Shown here piece after piece: positions 26,263 through 38,116 of a stretch of DNA of 64,000 bases. Both the position numbers and the translations under genes were made by a program. How positions within the stretch are numbered: the first letter of the stretch is position 1; every line of letters begins with the position of its first letter. The stretch lies in the NCBI RefSeq assembly GCF_018327685.1, contig NZ_BNEL01000003.1, positions 1,674,001 to 1,738,000 on the forward strand. The letters run 5' to 3'. The DNA comes from Streptomyces sp. TS71-3 (GTDB lineage Bacteria; Actinomycetota; Actinomycetes; Streptomycetales; Streptomycetaceae). Under the pieces are notes generated by a model. It was given only the letters and a program-made list of their open reading frames with translations, searched no databases and had not been told where the DNA came from.

Positions 26263-26831
26263 CCCTGCTGGGCCGGCTCCTGGGCAACCGCAGGGCAGGC
26301 GATACCCACATCGCGTGGAACCTGCCCAACCTGGGAGGTGCCGAGCTGATGACCCTCACCAGCCGGCACTTCGGCGACGGCGATGCCATGCCCCCGGAAC
26401 TCGGCGCGAAGAACATCGGCGGCGACAATCTCTCCCCCCAGCTGAGCTGGACCCCGCCCGCGGCCGGCGCCGCGCAACTCCTCCTGGTCGTCGAGGACAT
26501 CGACGTCCCCCTGGCGAAGCCCGCCGTGCACTGCGCCGCCCTCATCGACCCGGCGGCCGGGCACCTCGACCCCGGCGCCCTCGACGCACGGCATCCGGCC
26601 ACCGGAGTGCAACTGCTGCGGTCCACCCTCGGACGCGGCTACCACGGTCCCGCGCCCATCAAGGGCCACGGGCCGCACCGCTACGTCTTCCAGCTGTTCG
26701 CCCTCGCCGCGCCCGTGGACGGCGCCCCCGGCACCACGCCACCGAACCGGGCACGGCCCCGCGCCCTGCTGCCCGCCATCACCGCGCCCGTCCTCGACCG
26801 CGGCAGGCTGACCGGCACCTTCGAACGCTGA
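26259..26831 (+). CDS. YbhB/YbcL (PEBP, Raf kinase inhibitor-like) family protein
   Basis: 190 residues. The family's anion-binding site motifs are clear: NLSPQLSW (about 66-73), DIDVPLAKPAVHC (about 86-98, the DPDAP-like loop) and GPHRYVFQLFAL (about 145-157). PEBP proteins bind phosphorylated or carboxylated small ligands; the role of bacterial members is poorly known. It follows the MarR gene in the same direction and overlaps the small ORF, so it is likely under MarR control. No signal peptide. Confidence 0.87.
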   Translation: MTLLGRLLGNRRAGDTHIAWNLPNLGGAELMTLTSRHFGDGDAMPPELGAKNIGGDNLSPQLSWTPPAAGAAQLLLVVEDIDVPLAKPAVHCAALIDPAAGHLDPGALDARHPATGVQLLRSTLGRGYHGPAPIKGHGPHRYVFQLFALAAPVDGAPGTTPPNRARPRALLPAITAPVLDRGRLTGTFER

Positions 26832-26944
26832 CCCGGCCCCGGATGGTGGCGAAATCTTTCGGCATCGATAGCGAATCTTGCGAAAGGTATTGACGCCGTC
26901 CGCCGGCTCCCCAATCATCCAGACTGCTCGATACTTCGACCCTT

Positions 26945-26960
26945 GTTCGATATCGCGAAC
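26945..26960. promoter_or_regulatory. Palindrome upstream of the arabinofuranosidase gene
   Basis: GTTCGATATCGCGAAC has exact 5-bp arms (GTTCG/CGAAC). It lies in the 389-bp gap 26832-27220, which also contains four 9-bp CATCACCCG-type repeats (27115-27150) and no gene. A sugar-responsive regulator site is plausible, but the protein is unknown. Confidence 0.4.
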
Positions 26961-27220
26961 GATCCGTATCGCTCCACCCGCACGGCAGGGCACCCCCAGG
27001 TCGCGTCCACCGCACCATCCGAGCCGCAGGGAGCATGTCATTCATGTGCGTGTCATGCCCTCGTCAAAGCTGGCCGCGAGGGTCAGCCCGGTGCCCGCGG
27101 ACCGCCACGAACCGCATCACCCGCATCACCTGCATCACCCGCACCACCCGCACCCCGACAGTCCGGACAGCCTCTGACGGGGCCGACCGGAAACGCCCAC
27201 TCAAGGATCAAGAGGTCCCC

Positions 27221-28261
27221 ATGCGCAGAGGAAGTTTCGGTCGCGGACGTCTGTCCGCGGTACTCACCGCCGCGGTTGCGGCCCTGGTCGCGTTGGCGGC
27301 CATGCTCGTCGCCAACCCGGCTCAGGCGGCCACCGCCAGCCCGTCGGCAGGCGCCGCGTGTTCTCTTCCGTCGGCGTATCGGTGGTCGTCGTCGGGTGTG
27401 TTGGCGCAGCCGGCGAACGGGTGGGTGTCGCTGAAGGACTTCACGAACGTGGTGTACAACGGCAGGCATCTGGTCTATGCGTCGAATGTGTCGGGGTCGT
27501 CGTACGGTTCGATGGCCTTCAGTCCGTTCACGAACTGGTCGGACATGGCGTCGGCGGGCCAGACGGGGATGAGCCAGTCCACGGTGGCGCCGACGTTGTT
27601 CTACTTCGCGCCGAAGAACATCTGGGTGCTGGCCTACCAGTGGGGTTCGTGGCCGTTCATCTACCGCACGTCGAGCGATCCCACCAACCCCAACGGCTGG
27701 TCCTCGCCGCAGCCGCTGTTCACCGGCAGCATCTCCGGCTCCGGCACCGGCCCGATCGACCAGACCCTGATCGCCGACGGGCAGAACATGTACCTGTTCT
27801 TCGCCGGCGACAACGGCAAGATCTACCGGGCGAGCATGCCCATCGGGAACTTCCCCGGCAACTTCGGCTCCTCGTACACGACGATCATGAGCGACTCCAC
27901 GAACAACCTCTTCGAGGCGCCGCAGGTCTACAAGGTCCAGGGCCAGAACCAGTACCTCATGATCGTCGAGGCGATGGGATCAGGCGGACGCTACTTCCGC
28001 TCCTTCACCGCCTCCAGCCTCAACGGCTCATGGACCCCGCAGGCCGCCAGCGAGAGCAACCCCTTCGCAGGCAAGGCCAACAGCGGCGCCACCTGGACCA
28101 ACGACATCAGCCACGGCGACCTCGTCCGCAACAACCCCGACCAGACCATGACCATCGACCCCTGCAACCTCCAACTCCTCTACCAGGGCAAGTCCCCCAA
28201 CGCGAGCGGCCCCTACGACCAACTGCCCTGGCGACCCGGCCTCCTCACCCTCCAGCGCTGA
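27221..28261 (+). CDS. Secreted GH62 arabinoxylan alpha-L-arabinofuranosidase
   Basis: 346 residues from the ATG at 27221. Sec signal peptide of about 36 residues ending PAQAATA. The rest is a single five-bladed beta-propeller GH62 domain without an added carbohydrate-binding module. The expected catalytic carboxylates are Asp73 (LKDFTNV), Asp180 (IDQTLIADG) and Glu232 (FEAPQVYK). The enzyme removes arabinose side chains from arabinoxylan outside the cell. Codon choice changes along the gene: the first half uses many G- and T-ending codons (TCG, GCG, GTG, TAT), the last third almost only C-ending ones. Confidence 0.92.
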   Translation: MRRGSFGRGRLSAVLTAAVAALVALAAMLVANPAQAATASPSAGAACSLPSAYRWSSSGVLAQPANGWVSLKDFTNVVYNGRHLVYASNVSGSSYGSMAFSPFTNWSDMASAGQTGMSQSTVAPTLFYFAPKNIWVLAYQWGSWPFIYRTSSDPTNPNGWSSPQPLFTGSISGSGTGPIDQTLIADGQNMYLFFAGDNGKIYRASMPIGNFPGNFGSSYTTIMSDSTNNLFEAPQVYKVQGQNQYLMIVEAMGSGGRYFRSFTASSLNGSWTPQAASESNPFAGKANSGATWTNDISHGDLVRNNPDQTMTIDPCNLQLLYQGKSPNASGPYDQLPWRPGLLTLQR

Positions 28262-28370
28262 CCCCGCCCGACCCACGACGACCACGAAGCGGCGCGGCCT
28301 GTCGGTGCGCGGACCAGCCGTCCACCACAACGGCAACCCCACCCGCCGACCAGCACTCACCACCACCAGG

Positions 28371-28397
28371 AGCCCCAGCCGCACACCGGCTGGGGTT
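28371..28397 (+). terminator. Hairpin terminator in the gap after GH62
   Basis: CCCCAGCCG (28373-28381) pairs with CGGCTGGGG (28387-28395) around CACAC, followed by TTCCCCCC. It lies 110 bp after the GH62 stop in the 379-bp gap 28262-28640, which holds no other clear feature. Confidence 0.6.
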
Positions 28398-28640
28398 CCC
28401 CCCTCTTGCGGGGCGTCTCGTCCGGGCCACGCCAGATCGCCGGAACTACGGAGTCCTGTCCTGTGCATGCTGAGAGGATGGGCCCGATCTTCCCGGCGAT
28501 GCTCGCAGCAGTGAACCTTCCCGCCCGGTTGCCGCGGGTGTCAGCCGTTCGCCCGGACGGATTCCGGGCGTTGGAGGCGGCGCCTTCCCACCGGCCCGTG
28601 CCGTCTCCGGGTAACACCTCAGGGCGGCAGGAGGTAGCAC

Positions 28641-30575
28641 ATGCGCACACCACGGCGAAGATTCCTTGCCTCGATCGCGATCACCGCCGCGCTCGTGGCG
28701 GGTGGAATGCCCGCCGCGCACGCGGCGGCGGAGCAACCCTCCGTCAAGGTGACCGAGGACGGCACCCAGCCGGTCTTCTCCTACCAGGACGCCATCAGGG
28801 AGTACGTCAACGTCGAGTCGAGCGTGGACTCGGACGGCGACGGCAGGAAGGACCTCATCCGGGTCGACATCATCCGGCCCAGGGAGAGCGACGAGGGGCT
28901 CAAGGTCCCCGTCATCATGGACGAGAGCCCCTACTACGACAATCTCGGCCGGGGCAACGAGTCCGAGCGCAAGACGTACGACGCGGACGGCGATCCGGCG
29001 AAGTTCCCCCTCTTCTACGACAACTACTTCGTGCCGCGGGGCTACGCCGTGCTCCAAGCGGACATGGACGGCACGACGAAGTCCGACGGCTGCCCCACCT
29101 CGGGCGGTGCCTCCGACGTGCTCGGCGGCAAGGCCGTGGTGGACTGGCTGAACGGGCGTGCCAAGGCCTTCGACGCCGACGGCAAGCAGGTCGAGGCGAG
29201 CTGGACGAACGGCCGGACCGCGATGATCGGAAAGTCCTACGACGGCACCCTCGCCAACGCGGTGGCGGCGACCGGCGTGAAGGGCCTGGAGACCATCGTG
29301 CCGATCTCGGCCATCAGCTCCTGGTACGACTACAGCCGCATGAACGGCACCCTCTTCACGCGCGGCGAGGAGGACGGTCTCGCCGACACCGTCGACACCG
29401 ATCCGCCCGCGAAGTGCGCGGCCGTGCAGCAGCAGCTGGCAGCGGGCCAGGACGACGCCACCGGCGACTACAACGCCTTCTGGGCCGAGCGCGACTACCG
29501 CGACGGCACCGTCGCCGATGTCCGCAAGGTGCACGCCGCGGTCTTCGCGACGCAGGGCCTGAACGACCTGAACGTCAAGCCGAGCCAGTTCTCCACCTGG
29601 TGGTCCGCGCTGGCCGAGCAGGGCGTGCCGCGCAAGGTGTGGCTCTCCCAGTACGGGCACGTCGACCCGTTCGACTACCGGCGCGACGCCTGGGTCGACA
29701 CCCTGCACCAGTGGTTCGACCACTGGCTGTGGCGCGTTCCCAACGACATCCTGCGCCGGCCGCGCGCCGACGTCGAGATCGGCCCCGACCAGTGGGTCAC
29801 GCAGAAGGACTGGCCGGCGCCCGCAGCGGCACCCGTGACCTTCCACCCGGGGGCGGACGGCTCCCTCGGCCTCGCCGCCGGCTCGGGAACCGGCACCTAC
29901 ACCGACACCGCGCTGGCCGAGGACACCGCGGTCAGCGCTCCGGAGACGACCGTGCCCGGGCGCCTCGCCTATACGACGCCGCCGCTCGCGCACGACCTGC
30001 GGCTCTCCGGAACGCCGAAGGTGAGCCTCTCGGTGCGGCTCGACAAGCCCACCGCGAACCTCGGCGCACTGCTCGTCGACTACGGCACCGACACCCGGGT
30101 CGACTACCTCGGCGGAGGAGAGGGCGTGAAGACCCTCGACACCGAGGACTGCCACGGCGAGAGCACGGCCGTGGACGACGCCTGCTACCGGAAGGTCGTC
30201 ACCGACACGGTGACCTCGGACGTCAACGTGGTGGCGCGCGGCTACCTCGACGCGCAGAACCGCCTCTCGCTGAGCCGGCCGGCCCCGCTGACACCGGGCA
30301 GGGCCTACGGCGTCACGTGGGACACGCTGCCGCAGGACTACACGTTCAAGGCGGGGCACCGGCTGGCCCTGGTGCTGATCGGCACCGACGACGACGTGCA
30401 GTCGGAGCACGCGACAGGCGCCACCGTCTCCGTCGCCCTGGCCGGCAGCGGGATCACCCTGCCCGTGGCCCCACCTGCGCGCCCGGCGTCCGCTGAGGCG
30501 CTGTTCGCCCCGGAGCACACCTGGCACGGACCGGCCCGGGTCGATCTGCCGCGCCCGCACCGCTCGTTCCACTGA
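28641..30575 (+). CDS. Secreted Xaa-Pro dipeptidyl-peptidase (S15/CocE family)
   Basis: 644 residues; ATG preceded by GGAGGT. Signal peptide of about 29 residues ending AAHAAA. The alpha/beta hydrolase domain has nucleophile Ser199 (MIGKSYDGT), a likely acid in TQGLNDLNVKP and a likely His in YGHVDPFDY; the C-terminal jelly-roll domain spans roughly 380-630. Such enzymes cleave X-Pro dipeptides from proline-rich peptides outside the cell. It is distantly related to the cytoplasmic hydrolase at 23283 but much closer to PepX-type peptidases. Terminated by a double hairpin shared with the convergent carboxylase gene. Confidence 0.92.
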   Translation: MRTPRRRFLASIAITAALVAGGMPAAHAAAEQPSVKVTEDGTQPVFSYQDAIREYVNVESSVDSDGDGRKDLIRVDIIRPRESDEGLKVPVIMDESPYYDNLGRGNESERKTYDADGDPAKFPLFYDNYFVPRGYAVLQADMDGTTKSDGCPTSGGASDVLGGKAVVDWLNGRAKAFDADGKQVEASWTNGRTAMIGKSYDGTLANAVAATGVKGLETIVPISAISSWYDYSRMNGTLFTRGEEDGLADTVDTDPPAKCAAVQQQLAAGQDDATGDYNAFWAERDYRDGTVADVRKVHAAVFATQGLNDLNVKPSQFSTWWSALAEQGVPRKVWLSQYGHVDPFDYRRDAWVDTLHQWFDHWLWRVPNDILRRPRADVEIGPDQWVTQKDWPAPAAAPVTFHPGADGSLGLAAGSGTGTYTDTALAEDTAVSAPETTVPGRLAYTTPPLAHDLRLSGTPKVSLSVRLDKPTANLGALLVDYGTDTRVDYLGGGEGVKTLDTEDCHGESTAVDDACYRKVVTDTVTSDVNVVARGYLDAQNRLSLSRPAPLTPGRAYGVTWDTLPQDYTFKAGHRLALVLIGTDDDVQSEHATGATVSVALAGSGITLPVAPPARPASAEALFAPEHTWHGPARVDLPRPHRSFH

Positions 30576-30581
30576 ACGACC

Positions 30582-30637
30582 GCGGGGGCCGGGTGCCGGC
30601 CCCCGCACGCGCGGCCCGGGACGCCGTCCCGGGCCGC
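30582..30637. terminator. Two consecutive hairpins between convergent genes
   Basis: Hairpin one has GCGGGGGCCG/CGGCCCCCGC arms (30582-30606); hairpin two has exact 12-bp arms GCGGCCCGGGAC/GTCCCGGGCCGC (30611-30637) ending directly at the stop codon of the accA-like gene. Bidirectional termination separates the peptidase from the biosynthetic cluster. Confidence 0.8.
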
Positions 30638-32419
<1,782 letters not shown>

Positions 32420-32578
32420 GATGGCTCCCTCCTTGCTCCGTACTCCGGGATGAACCCCCGGAGCCTCATGACCCGGACCTTCGTCGCCGGAGTCCTGCCT
32501 GCCGTCCAGCTCGCGTTCTCGTCCTGCTCGTGTTCTTCGTGCTTCTTCTCCGTGCTTCTTCCCGATTCTTCCCGCGCC

Positions 32579-32851
32579 TCATGACCAGCCGCTCCGCCGC
32601 CAGGCGCCGGGTCCGCGCACGGTGAGCGGCCTCCGCAGCGCGGCCAGCCTGCGTCCACGCGACCCGGCGGCGGCATCGGGGGCACCCTCGGGAGCGGGGT
32701 CCGCTTCCGGGGCCCCGGCGGCGGTGAGCGCCCGGATCGCCACGAGGGCCGCGGTCAGTTCCTCGGGGGTCGGGTGCCCCCGCACCACCCGCAGCTCGGG
32801 CGACGGCTGCGCCGCCGTGCGGGCGGCGTCCGCAGCCGGCGGCCCGTTCAC
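32579..32851 (-). CDS. accE: Acyl-CoA carboxylase epsilon subunit
   Basis: 90 residues from a GTG overlapping the stop of the beta subunit (GTGA). The [20 protein letters not shown] motif and a C-terminal [10 protein letters not shown] are diagnostic of the small AccE/PccE subunits that stabilise the alpha-beta complex and raise its activity. The central part is an Ala/Pro/Gly-rich linker. The short length is normal for the family. Confidence 0.85.
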   Translation of the reverse strand: MNGPPAADAARTAAQPSPELRVVRGHPTPEELTAALVAIRALTAAGAPEADPAPEGAPDAAAGSRGRRLAALRRPLTVRGPGAWRRSGWS

Positions 32852-34566
32852 AGCGGGATGTTCCCGTGCTTGCGCGGCAGCCGCGTCCGGCGCTTGTCCC
32901 GCAGCGCCCGCAGCGCGCTGCCGACCTGCGCACGGGTCTCGTGCGGCATGATCACCGCGTCGACGTAGCCGCGCTCCGCGGCGACGTACGGGTTGCACAA
33001 CGTCCGCTCGTACTCCTCCATCAGCCGGGCGCGTTCCACGGCCGGATCCGCCGCCTCCTGCAGCGCCCGGCGGTGCAGCACGCTGACCGCCCCCTCGCCG
33101 CCCATGACGGCGATCTCGGAGGTGGGCCACGCCAGGTTGACGTCCGTGCCCAGGTGCTTGGAGCCCATCACGCCGTAGCCGCCGCCGTACGCCTTGCGTG
33201 TGACCACCGTGACCATGGGGACCGTGGCCTCCGCGTACGCGTAGATCAGCTTCGCGCCGCGCCGGATGATGCCGCTCTGCTCCTGCTCGACGCTGGGCAG
33301 GAAGCCGGGGACGTCCACGAAGGACAGGACGGGGATGTGGAAGGCATCGCACATCCGGATGAAGCGCGCCGCCTTCTCGCTGGCGTCGATGTCCAGCGCA
33401 CCGGCCATGTGCATCGGCTGGTTGGCGACGACGCCGACACTGCGCCCCTCGACCCGGCCCAGGCCGCAGATCATGTTGCGGGCGAACAGCGGCTGGACCT
33501 CCAGCAGCTCCCCGTCGTCCAGGACGCCGTGCACCACGCGCGTCATGTCGTACGGCCGGTTCCGGTCGTCCGGGATCAGCGTGTCCAGCGCGAGGTCCGC
33601 CTCCGTGGGCTCGTCCTGCCGCTCGGGGCCGCCGTAGACAGGGGGGTCCTCCATGTTGTTGGCGGGCAGGTAGCCGAGCAGCAGCCGCACGTACTCGAAG
33701 GCGTCCTTCTCGTCCTGGGCCAGGTAGTGCGCGTTGCCCGAGACGGCGTTGTTGCTGTGCGCGCCGCCCAGCTCCTCGCGGTCCACCGCCTGGCCGGTCA
33801 CCGTCCGCAGCACCTCGGGTCCCGTGACGAACATGTGCGAGATGCCCTCCACCATCACCACGAAGTCCGTGATGGCGGGCGCGTACACGGCACCGCCCGC
33901 GCAGGGCCCCGTCATCAGGGAGATCTGGGGGATGACACCGGACGCCTCGACATGCCGTCGCACCAGCTCGGCGTAGTAGGCGAGGGAGACGACGCCCTCC
34001 TGGATGCGGGCCCCGCCGGAGTCGTTGATCCCGATGATCGGGCAGCCTGCCTTGAGTGCGAAGTCCATCACCTTGATGATCTTCTCGCCGTAGACCTCGC
34101 CCAGGCTGCCGCCGAACACGGTGAAGTCCTGGGCGAACAGTGCCACCTGGCGTCCCTCGATCGTCCCGTGGCCGGTGACCACCCCGTCGCCGTACGGCCG
34201 CTGCTCGGCCATGCCGAAGTTGTGGCTGCGGTGCCGGGCCAGGGCGTCCAGCTCCGTGAAGGAGCCCGGGTCCAGTAGTGCCTCGATGCGCTCACGGGCC
34301 GTCAGCTTGCCCTTGGCGTGCTGGCGCCGTACCGCCTGCTCGTCGAAGGGGCGCTCCAGGTCGGCCCTGCGCCGGGCCAGCTCCGCGAGGCGCTCGGCCG
34401 TGGTGGACCGGGCGAAGGGGACCGCCTGGATCCGGCTCGCGGTCGTCCCCTCGCGCTGGGCGGCTGCATCCTCGCGCCGTGCGGTTGCGCTTTCGCGCCG
34501 GGCGGCCGCATCCACGCTCCGTGGGGTCGTGCCCTCGGCCGGCGCTGCCGCCTCATGGTCCGTCAT
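32848..34566 (-). CDS. accB: Acyl-CoA carboxylase beta (carboxyltransferase) subunit
   Basis: 572 residues; ATG overlaps the KAS III stop (ATGA). The first ~45 residues are an Arg/Ala/Glu-rich repeat-like extension ([18 protein letters not shown]). The carboxyltransferase N- and C-domains follow, with [33 protein letters not shown] (acyl-CoA pocket) and [15 protein letters not shown]. At the position that is Asp422 in S. coelicolor PccB and Ile in AccB, the known acyl-specificity residue, this protein has Gly465. That suggests a larger acyl pocket than for acetyl- or propionyl-CoA. It sits between a KAS III gene and accE, consistent with making an alkylmalonyl-CoA. Confidence 0.92.
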   Translation of the reverse strand: MTDHEAAAPAEGTTPRSVDAAARRESATARREDAAAQREGTTASRIQAVPFARSTTAERLAELARRRADLERPFDEQAVRRQHAKGKLTARERIEALLDPGSFTELDALARHRSHNFGMAEQRPYGDGVVTGHGTIEGRQVALFAQDFTVFGGSLGEVYGEKIIKVMDFALKAGCPIIGINDSGGARIQEGVVSLAYYAELVRRHVEASGVIPQISLMTGPCAGGAVYAPAITDFVVMVEGISHMFVTGPEVLRTVTGQAVDREELGGAHSNNAVSGNAHYLAQDEKDAFEYVRLLLGYLPANNMEDPPVYGGPERQDEPTEADLALDTLIPDDRNRPYDMTRVVHGVLDDGELLEVQPLFARNMICGLGRVEGRSVGVVANQPMHMAGALDIDASEKAARFIRMCDAFHIPVLSFVDVPGFLPSVEQEQSGIIRRGAKLIYAYAEATVPMVTVVTRKAYGGGYGVMGSKHLGTDVNLAWPTSEIAVMGGEGAVSVLHRRALQEAADPAVERARLMEEYERTLCNPYVAAERGYVDAVIMPHETRAQVGSALRALRDKRRTRLPRKHGNIPL

Positions 34567-35558
34567 GGCAGCGTCACCACCTGGGCGGCGTGGGCCAGTC
34601 CGGCGCCGAAGCCGACCAGCAGCGCCGGGCCGCCGCTGGGCAGCGTGCCCTGGGCCAGCAACTGGTCGAGGGCCAGCGGGATGGAGGCGGCCGAGGTGTT
34701 GCCGGCGGTGACGACGTCCCTGGCCACCGCGGTGTGCGGGGCCAGGTCCAGCGACTTCGCGGCGGCGTCGATGATGCGGAGGTTGGCCTGGTGGGGGATG
34801 AAGGCGGCCAGGTCCCCGGTCTCCAGCCCCGCGCGGTCCAGGGCCTCGCGCGATATCTCCGGCACGATGCGCGTCGCCCAGCGGAAGACCTCCGGTCCCG
34901 CCATGCGCATGTAGGGCCACGGCTCGCCGTCGCGGGCCTCCTGCCAGGAGCGGTCGTGGGCGATCACATGGTGCCGCTCGCCGTCCGAGCCCCACACCAC
35001 GGGGCCGATGCCGGGCGTCTCGGACGGGCCGACCACCACCGCGCCGGCGCCGTCCCCGAACAGGAACGCGGTGCCGCGGTCCGCCGGGTCGACGATGTCG
35101 CTCATCCGCTCCGAGCCGACGACCACGACGGTGCGGGCGTCGCCGGAGCGGACCAGGGAGTCGGCCAGGCCCAGCGCGTAGCAGAAGCCGGAGCACGCGG
35201 CGCTGATGTCCAGGCTGCCGGCGGAGCGGGCGCCCAGCAGGTGGGCGACGCGCGGCGCGGCGGCGGGGGCCTGTTCCAGGAAGGACATGGTGGCGAGGAG
35301 GACCATGCCGACGTCGCCGGGGTCGGTGCCGGACTGCGCCATCGCCTTGCGGGCCGCCTCCGCCGCCATGCTGATCACGGTCTCGTCGGGGCCGGCGAAG
35401 CGGCGGGTGGCGATGCCGGAGCGGCGGCGTATCCACTCGTCGCTGGAGTCGATGCGGTCGCATATCTCGTCGTTGCCCACCACGCGTGTGGGGCGGTACA
35501 CGCCGACGCCGAGGATGCGGGATCCGGGGCGCCGCTCGGGCAGCCGGAGCCTGGCCAT
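34563..35558 (-). CDS. Beta-ketoacyl-ACP synthase III (FabH/RevR-like)
   Basis: 331 residues; the ATG shares one base with the upstream stop (TGATG). Complete Cys122-His256-Asn287 triad ([24 protein letters not shown]) and the C-terminal GFGAGL loop. KAS III enzymes condense an acyl-CoA with malonyl-ACP to start a fatty chain. Extender-unit loci such as the reveromycin cluster pair one (RevR) with a medium-chain acyl ligase (RevS), as seen here, so this one probably helps make the acyl chain that is later carboxylated. A role in priming the PKS is less likely because the PKS has its own KS-Q loading module. Confidence 0.88.
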   Translation of the reverse strand: MARLRLPERRPGSRILGVGVYRPTRVVGNDEICDRIDSSDEWIRRRSGIATRRFAGPDETVISMAAEAARKAMAQSGTDPGDVGMVLLATMSFLEQAPAAAPRVAHLLGARSAGSLDISAACSGFCYALGLADSLVRSGDARTVVVVGSERMSDIVDPADRGTAFLFGDGAGAVVVGPSETPGIGPVVWGSDGERHHVIAHDRSWQEARDGEPWPYMRMAGPEVFRWATRIVPEISREALDRAGLETGDLAAFIPHQANLRIIDAAAKSLDLAPHTAVARDVVTAGNTSAASIPLALDQLLAQGTLPSGGPALLVGFGAGLAHAAQVVTLP

Positions 35559-37378
35559 CACGCCTCCCCTCCGCTGCCGGCCGGCGAGGCCACGGGGACC
35601 AGCTCGCCGTCCTCGTAGCGCTTCTTGCACGCCCGGCGCTGCACCTTGCCGCTGGAGGTCTTCGACAGCGTGCCGCGGCGCACGATCAGGATGTCGTCCG
35701 GTGTGATGCGGTGCTGCTCGCGGACGGCGTCGTGGATGAGCCCGCGTACCTTCTCGGCGCCGAAGGACTTGAGGACCCGGCCGTCGGCCTCGACGACCAG
35801 CACCAGACGCTCCCGGGTGCCGTCCTCGGACGAGAACGCGGCGGCGCAGTTCGGGTGCAGGCCGGCGACGGCGCGCTCGATCGACAGCTCGATGTCCTGC
35901 GGGTAGTGGTTGCGGCCCTTGCGGATGATGACGTCCTTGAGTCGGCCGGTCACGTACAGCTCGCCGCCGTGCAGGAAGCCGAGGTCGCCGGTGCGCAGGA
36001 AGGTCTCGCCGGCGCCCTCGGCGGCTGCGCTCGCGGCGGGCTCGCCGGAGCCGCCGGGCGTGCTCGACCCGCCGGCGGTGCGGGCGCGGAACGTCGCCTC
36101 GCTCTCCTCGGGTTGTCCCAGGTAGCCACCCGCCACGCAGGGGCCGGAGATCCAGACCTCGCCGACGCGGTCCTCGGGGAGCACCTGGCGGGTGGCGGGG
36201 TCCACGGCCAGCACCCGGGTGCGGGAGATCGTGGCTCCGCTGCTGACCAGCGGCACGACATCGTCGGCCGACTCTTCGAGGGGTTCGGCGATTCCGTCGT
36301 GCAGGGCCTGCGCGCTCAGCCAGAGCACCGCGGGTTCCCGGTCCTGGCGGGTGCCGGTGGCCTTGAGGGTGTTCTCGGCGAGGCCGTAGCCGGGGCACAT
36401 GGCGCGGGGGTCGAAGCCGTACGGCGCGAACGCGGTGGTGAACGAGCGGATGGTCGACCAGCGCACCGGCTCGGCGCCGTTGGCGGCCACCCGCCAGCGG
36501 GACAGATCGCCCACGTCCCCGGTCCTGCCCTCCGCGGCGGCGCGGGCGCACAGCTCGTAGGCGAAGCTCGGTGCCGCGGCGTGCGTGCCGCCGAACCGGG
36601 CGATGGCCTCCAGCCACCGTGCCGGCCTGCGGATGAACGCCTCGGGAGCCATCAGGTAGGAGGGGATGCCCGCCCACAGCGGCAGTACCACGCCGAAGAG
36701 CATGCCCATGTCGTGGAAGAGGGGCAGCCAGTTCACCACCGTGCCGTCCGGCTCGCACGGCCACAGCTCGTCGGTCTCGACGACGTTGGCGAGGAAGTTG
36801 GCGTGGCTGACCATGACGCCCTTGGGGCTACCGGTGGAGCCGGAGGTGTACTGGAGCAGCGCGATGTCCTCGGGGCCGGGGCTCGCGGGCAGGGCGTCCG
36901 GCCCGGCCGGCAGGTCGGGGTCGTCGGTGGCCAGCAGGGTCAGCCCGCGCAGGGCGGGCAGGTCGCCGAAGCGCGACTGGAGGTCATGGGCGACCTCGGT
37001 CGTGGTCAGGACGGTCGTGATGCCCGCGTCATCGGCGATCCGGCGTAAGCGCACCAGGTCCTCACGGCGGCGGGGCACCTGCACCGGCGCGCCGGCCACC
37101 CGTCCGTACATGCACCCGAGGAGGGTCCGCACGAATTCGATGCCCGAGGGGTACAGCAGCACGGCGCTCCTTCCGGAGAGCCCCGCCGCGGCGAACGCAC
37201 CGGCCCGCAGGCAGGCGGCATCGTGGAGTTCCCGGTAGGTCAGCGATTCCTGCGGCTCCTCGCCGGCACGCAGGAAGACGTAGGCGGTCTCGTCGGGCTG
37301 TTTCTCGCTGCGCAGGCGCAGCGCGTCGGGGAGGGTGCGCACCTCGTCCGCGTGCGGATCGAGTCCGGTGGTCGTCAC
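35558..37378 (-). CDS. Fatty acyl-AMP ligase-like / medium-chain acyl-CoA ligase (RevS-type)
   Basis: 606 residues from the GTG at 37378, with AAGGAG 8 bp upstream; longer upstream frames lack coding character. Adenylation motifs are [11 protein letters not shown] (about 180), [24 protein letters not shown] and the C-terminal [12 protein letters not shown] lysine. The N-terminal [15 protein letters not shown] and FHDMG motifs are FAAL-like. Enzymes of this set either load fatty acids onto ACPs or, as in reveromycin and stambomycin supply routes, make medium-chain acyl-CoA. Codon 111 is TTA, implying bldA-dependent translation. It starts a tightly coupled series with KAS III and the carboxylase genes. 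Confidence 0.85.
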   Translation of the reverse strand: MTTTGLDPHADEVRTLPDALRLRSEKQPDETAYVFLRAGEEPQESLTYRELHDAACLRAGAFAAAGLSGRSAVLLYPSGIEFVRTLLGCMYGRVAGAPVQVPRRREDLVRLRRIADDAGITTVLTTTEVAHDLQSRFGDLPALRGLTLLATDDPDLPAGPDALPASPGPEDIALLQYTSGSTGSPKGVMVSHANFLANVVETDELWPCEPDGTVVNWLPLFHDMGMLFGVVLPLWAGIPSYLMAPEAFIRRPARWLEAIARFGGTHAAAPSFAYELCARAAAEGRTGDVGDLSRWRVAANGAEPVRWSTIRSFTTAFAPYGFDPRAMCPGYGLAENTLKATGTRQDREPAVLWLSAQALHDGIAEPLEESADDVVPLVSSGATISRTRVLAVDPATRQVLPEDRVGEVWISGPCVAGGYLGQPEESEATFRARTAGGSSTPGGSGEPAASAAAEGAGETFLRTGDLGFLHGGELYVTGRLKDVIIRKGRNHYPQDIELSIERAVAGLHPNCAAAFSSEDGTRERLVLVVEADGRVLKSFGAEKVRGLIHDAVREQHRITPDDILIVRRGTLSKTSSGKVQRRACKKRYEDGELVPVASPAGSGGEA

Positions 37379-37380
37379 TG

Positions 37381-37662
37381 TCAGAGCTCCTTGTCCGGTC
37401 CGGCGCTCGTCCGGGGCGGGCATGTCGTCGTGGTGGGGGCGGCGAGATGTGCGTGGATGGAGGTCAGAACGGCCCGGAGCAGCTCCTGGCCGGTCGGCAC
37501 CGGACGGAGCGCCGGCTCCGGCGCGACGCGGACCGCGCCGTCCGGGCGGACTCCGCCGTTCGGCACGGACGGCGGAGTCGGAACCGGGCCGGGCTGCCTG
37601 GCGAGTACCGGGGCCAGCCCGTCCGCCGCGACCGGCGCGGCGCCGGTCGGCTGGTGGTCCAT
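37381..37662 (-). CDS. Small hypothetical protein translationally linked to the acyl ligase
   Basis: 93 codons from the ATG at 37662, with GGAAAGGACG upstream. Its TGA lies 2 bp before the ligase GTG, and the ligase ribosome binding site is inside its last codons (DKEL). Most of it is Pro/Ala/Val-rich and probably disordered, with one predicted helix, ELLRAVLTSIHAHLA. It has no Ser phosphopantetheine motif, so it is not an ACP. Its role is unknown; it is probably the first gene of the acyl-ligase/carboxylase operon. Confidence 0.5.
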   Translation of the reverse strand: MDHQPTGAAPVAADGLAPVLARQPGPVPTPPSVPNGGVRPDGAVRVAPEPALRPVPTGQELLRAVLTSIHAHLAAPTTTTCPPRTSAGPDKEL

Positions 37663-37860
37663 GGCGCGTCCTTTCCGTGGAATGACGAGACCCGACGGCA
37701 GTACGGCAGCGCATTGCATGCTGCGCCGACGACATTACCGGCGGAGTGGTATTCGCCTTTCATGTGCGCGGTCATGGGTCGGTAACCCGACATCCTCGGC
37801 ATGGGGGAGCGGCGAACTCACCTGCGGAAGTGGCGGAATTACCGCACGGATGCCGGTGGG

Positions 37861-37949
37861 GAAACCGGGCCGGAAACGGCGCGGTAAACGGAGCGGATGC
37901 CGGGACGGAAACAGGGACCGAAGCCGGGACCGAAACAGGAACGGAAACG
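37861..37949. repeat. Degenerate 12-bp tandem repeats
   Basis: About seven units with GAAAC- or GAAGC-containing cores at a near 12-bp period; the four from 37902 (for example GGGACCGAAACA at 37926) are the clearest. They lie in the 454-bp gap 37663-38116, which holds this array, a terminator and no gene. Confidence 0.65.
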
Positions 37950-38010
37950 GGGAGAAGCCGAAGGGAAGGCGGTGGAGTAAATGCCGGAGTGAACCGTGGG
38001 GAAAGCCGAA

Positions 38011-38057
38011 CAAAAGGGCTCCGGCGCCGGGTGGTGGTCCACCGTGGCACCGGAGCC
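38011..38057 (-). terminator. Rho-independent-type terminator after the first SnoaL-like gene
   Basis: GGCTCCGGCGCC (38017-38028) pairs with GGCACCGGAGCC (38046-38057) with one mismatch, and a nested GGTGG/CCACC forms the inner stem. On the minus strand the hairpin is followed by CTTTTG. It ends the unit 39778-38117. Confidence 0.75.
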
Positions 38058-38116
38058 GTGTGGGTCGTCCGGGCGGGCTGGGCGCGCTCGCGCCCGAGCG
38101 ACGCGGTCGCGTGCGG

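Noticed and set aside
37379..37735. N-terminal extension of the acyl ligase to an upstream ATG
   Set aside because: The added residues have no family similarity, and a good ribosome binding site precedes the GTG at 37378. The small ORF in another frame explains this stretch better.
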